NCBI GenBank assembly: GCA_963801255.1
Contig: CAWDEC010000006.1
Coordinates: 186,001-250,000, forward strand
From: JAICXG01 sp963801255
GTDB taxonomy: Bacteria; Verrucomicrobiota; Verrucomicrobiia; Chthoniobacterales; UBA10450
Length of the DNA stretch: 64,000 nt
Direction of reading: 5' to 3'
Below the pieces are notes generated by a model. That model was not told the origin of the DNA and ran no database searches. It saw only the letters and a list, made by a program, of their open reading frames with translations. This document shows, one piece after another, positions 63,549 to 64,000 of the stretch. The position numbers were made by a program, and so were the translations under genes. The number at the start of each line of letters is the position of its first letter. The first letter of the stretch is position 1.

Positions 63549-64000
63549 GCACCTTTTTTAACATGCGCAGATGCTTCGGCAAATCCTTTAGCGGCACCTG
63601 ATTTGGACCATCCGAGAGAGCGCGAGCCGGATTCTCGTGTACCTCCATGAAGATTCCATCGCAGCCGGCGGCGACCGCCGCACGGGCAAGCACTGGCGCC
63701 AGAGCGGCATCACCAGAAGTGGCATCGCCTGCGCCGCCCGGGCGCTGCACAGAATGTGTCGCGTCGAAAATGACCCGGTAACCGGCGGCGCGAATCCAGG
63801 CGAGCGAGCGCATATCGGCCACCAGATTGTTGTAGCCAAAGGTCGTGCCGCGTTCGGTGAAAAAGTATTTCTTCGCGCCAAAGGCGTCGAGTTTCTCGGC
63901 GATATTCCGTACGTCCCAAGGCGCCAGGAACTGGCCTTTCTTCACGTTGACCACGCGTCCGGTCTCGGCCGCGGCGCGGATGAGATCAGTCTGGCGGCAG
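63532..64000 (-). CDS. kdsA: 3-deoxy-8-phosphooctulonate synthase, C-terminal part
   Basis: Makes KDO-8-phosphate for the LPS core from PEP and arabinose-5-phosphate. The window holds about 155 C-terminal residues, opening with CRQTDLIRAAAETGRVVNVKK, then GQFLAPWDVRNIAEKL, the conserved FFTERGTTFGYNNLVADMRSL, IFDATHSVQRPGG and IFMEVHENPARALSDGPNQ. The N-terminus is off the right edge. First gene of a kdsA-lptC-lptA-lptB-hpf operon in this orientation. Confidence 0.95.
   Translation of the reverse strand, partial: CRQTDLIRAAAETGRVVNVKKGQFLAPWDVRNIAEKLDAFGAKKYFFTERGTTFGYNNLVADMRSLAWIRAAGYRVIFDATHSVQRPGGAGDATSGDAALAPVLARAAVAAGCDGIFMEVHENPARALSDGPNQVPLKDLPKHLRMLKKVHAAVS

Overview
The window looks like a chromosomal segment of a Gram-negative, outer-membrane bacterium, most likely of the Verrucomicrobiota (Chthoniobacter/Spartobacteria-like). 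This placement is inference. It rests on moderately high GC content, LPS-export genes (kdsA-lptC-lptA-lptB), TonB/porin/TolC outer-membrane proteins, many secreted beta-propeller and beta-sandwich proteins, a GTP-type PEP carboxykinase and a mycobacterial-type succinate dehydrogenase. No rRNA or convincing tRNA is present, and no gene-free stretch exceeds about 260 bases.

Layout. 1-2.6 kb: succinate dehydrogenase flavoprotein (cut by the window edge) and a membrane anchor with a Cys/His-rich cytochrome-free type signature. 2.7-4.7 kb: HxlR regulator and CPA1 Na+/H+ antiporter. 4.9-9.1 kb: purD, a catalytically dead S41 peptidase relative, rnc, thiD, ferredoxin. 9.2-12 kb: small membrane protein, TauE/SafE exporter, tandem UspA protein, Pal-like lipoprotein. 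12-15 kb: divergent glycogen synthase and a frame-disrupted CCA-adding enzyme. 15-21 kb: secreted reprolysin-like metalloprotease, lspA and ileS. 21.1-24.5 kb: DsbA-like thioredoxin plus VKOR pair, then a secreted protein with a structured leader and a strong terminator. 24.6-27 kb: frame-disrupted disulfide oxidoreductase, then DUF190 and CrcB under a clear fluoride riboswitch. 27-28 kb: kelch protein.

28.2-34.6 kb is an arsenic island: a PiT phosphate transporter and a decayed arsC on the + strand, facing a five-gene minus-strand operon (arsenosugar-type glycosyltransferase, radical SAM enzyme, FAD monooxygenase, metallophosphoesterase, ArsM). It looks built to turn arsenic into an organoarsenical rather than simply to export it. 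34.7-37.4 kb: TolC-family lipoprotein and a Tat-exported multicopper oxidase (copper detoxification). 37.4-41.3 kb: FG-GAP/ASPIC protein, ECF sigma/anti-sigma pair, secreted caspase-like protein. 41.3-48 kb: a metal (probably zinc) uptake operon with ABC permease, binding protein, porin and ZnuD-like TonB receptor, flanked by two paralogous small His/Cys proteins. 48-57 kb: O-antigen ligase/TPR protein, sugar-phosphate transferase, pckG, rhomboid-like protein, ptsN, DUF2270, mazG. 57-60.7 kb: secreted TIM-barrel protein with two beta-sandwich repeats, scpA, an epimerase. 61-64 kb: the kdsA-lptC-lptA-lptB-hpf operon.

The most striking signal is not a gene. The octamer CCTAACGA (or its complement TCGTTAGG), usually extended to GCCTAACGA, occurs about 65 times by my count, roughly once per kilobase where about 2 are expected by chance. 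The copies are evenly split between orientations and lie inside and between genes. This resembles the DNA uptake sequences of Neisseria or Pasteurellaceae. A second theme is single-base frame breaks in five genes.
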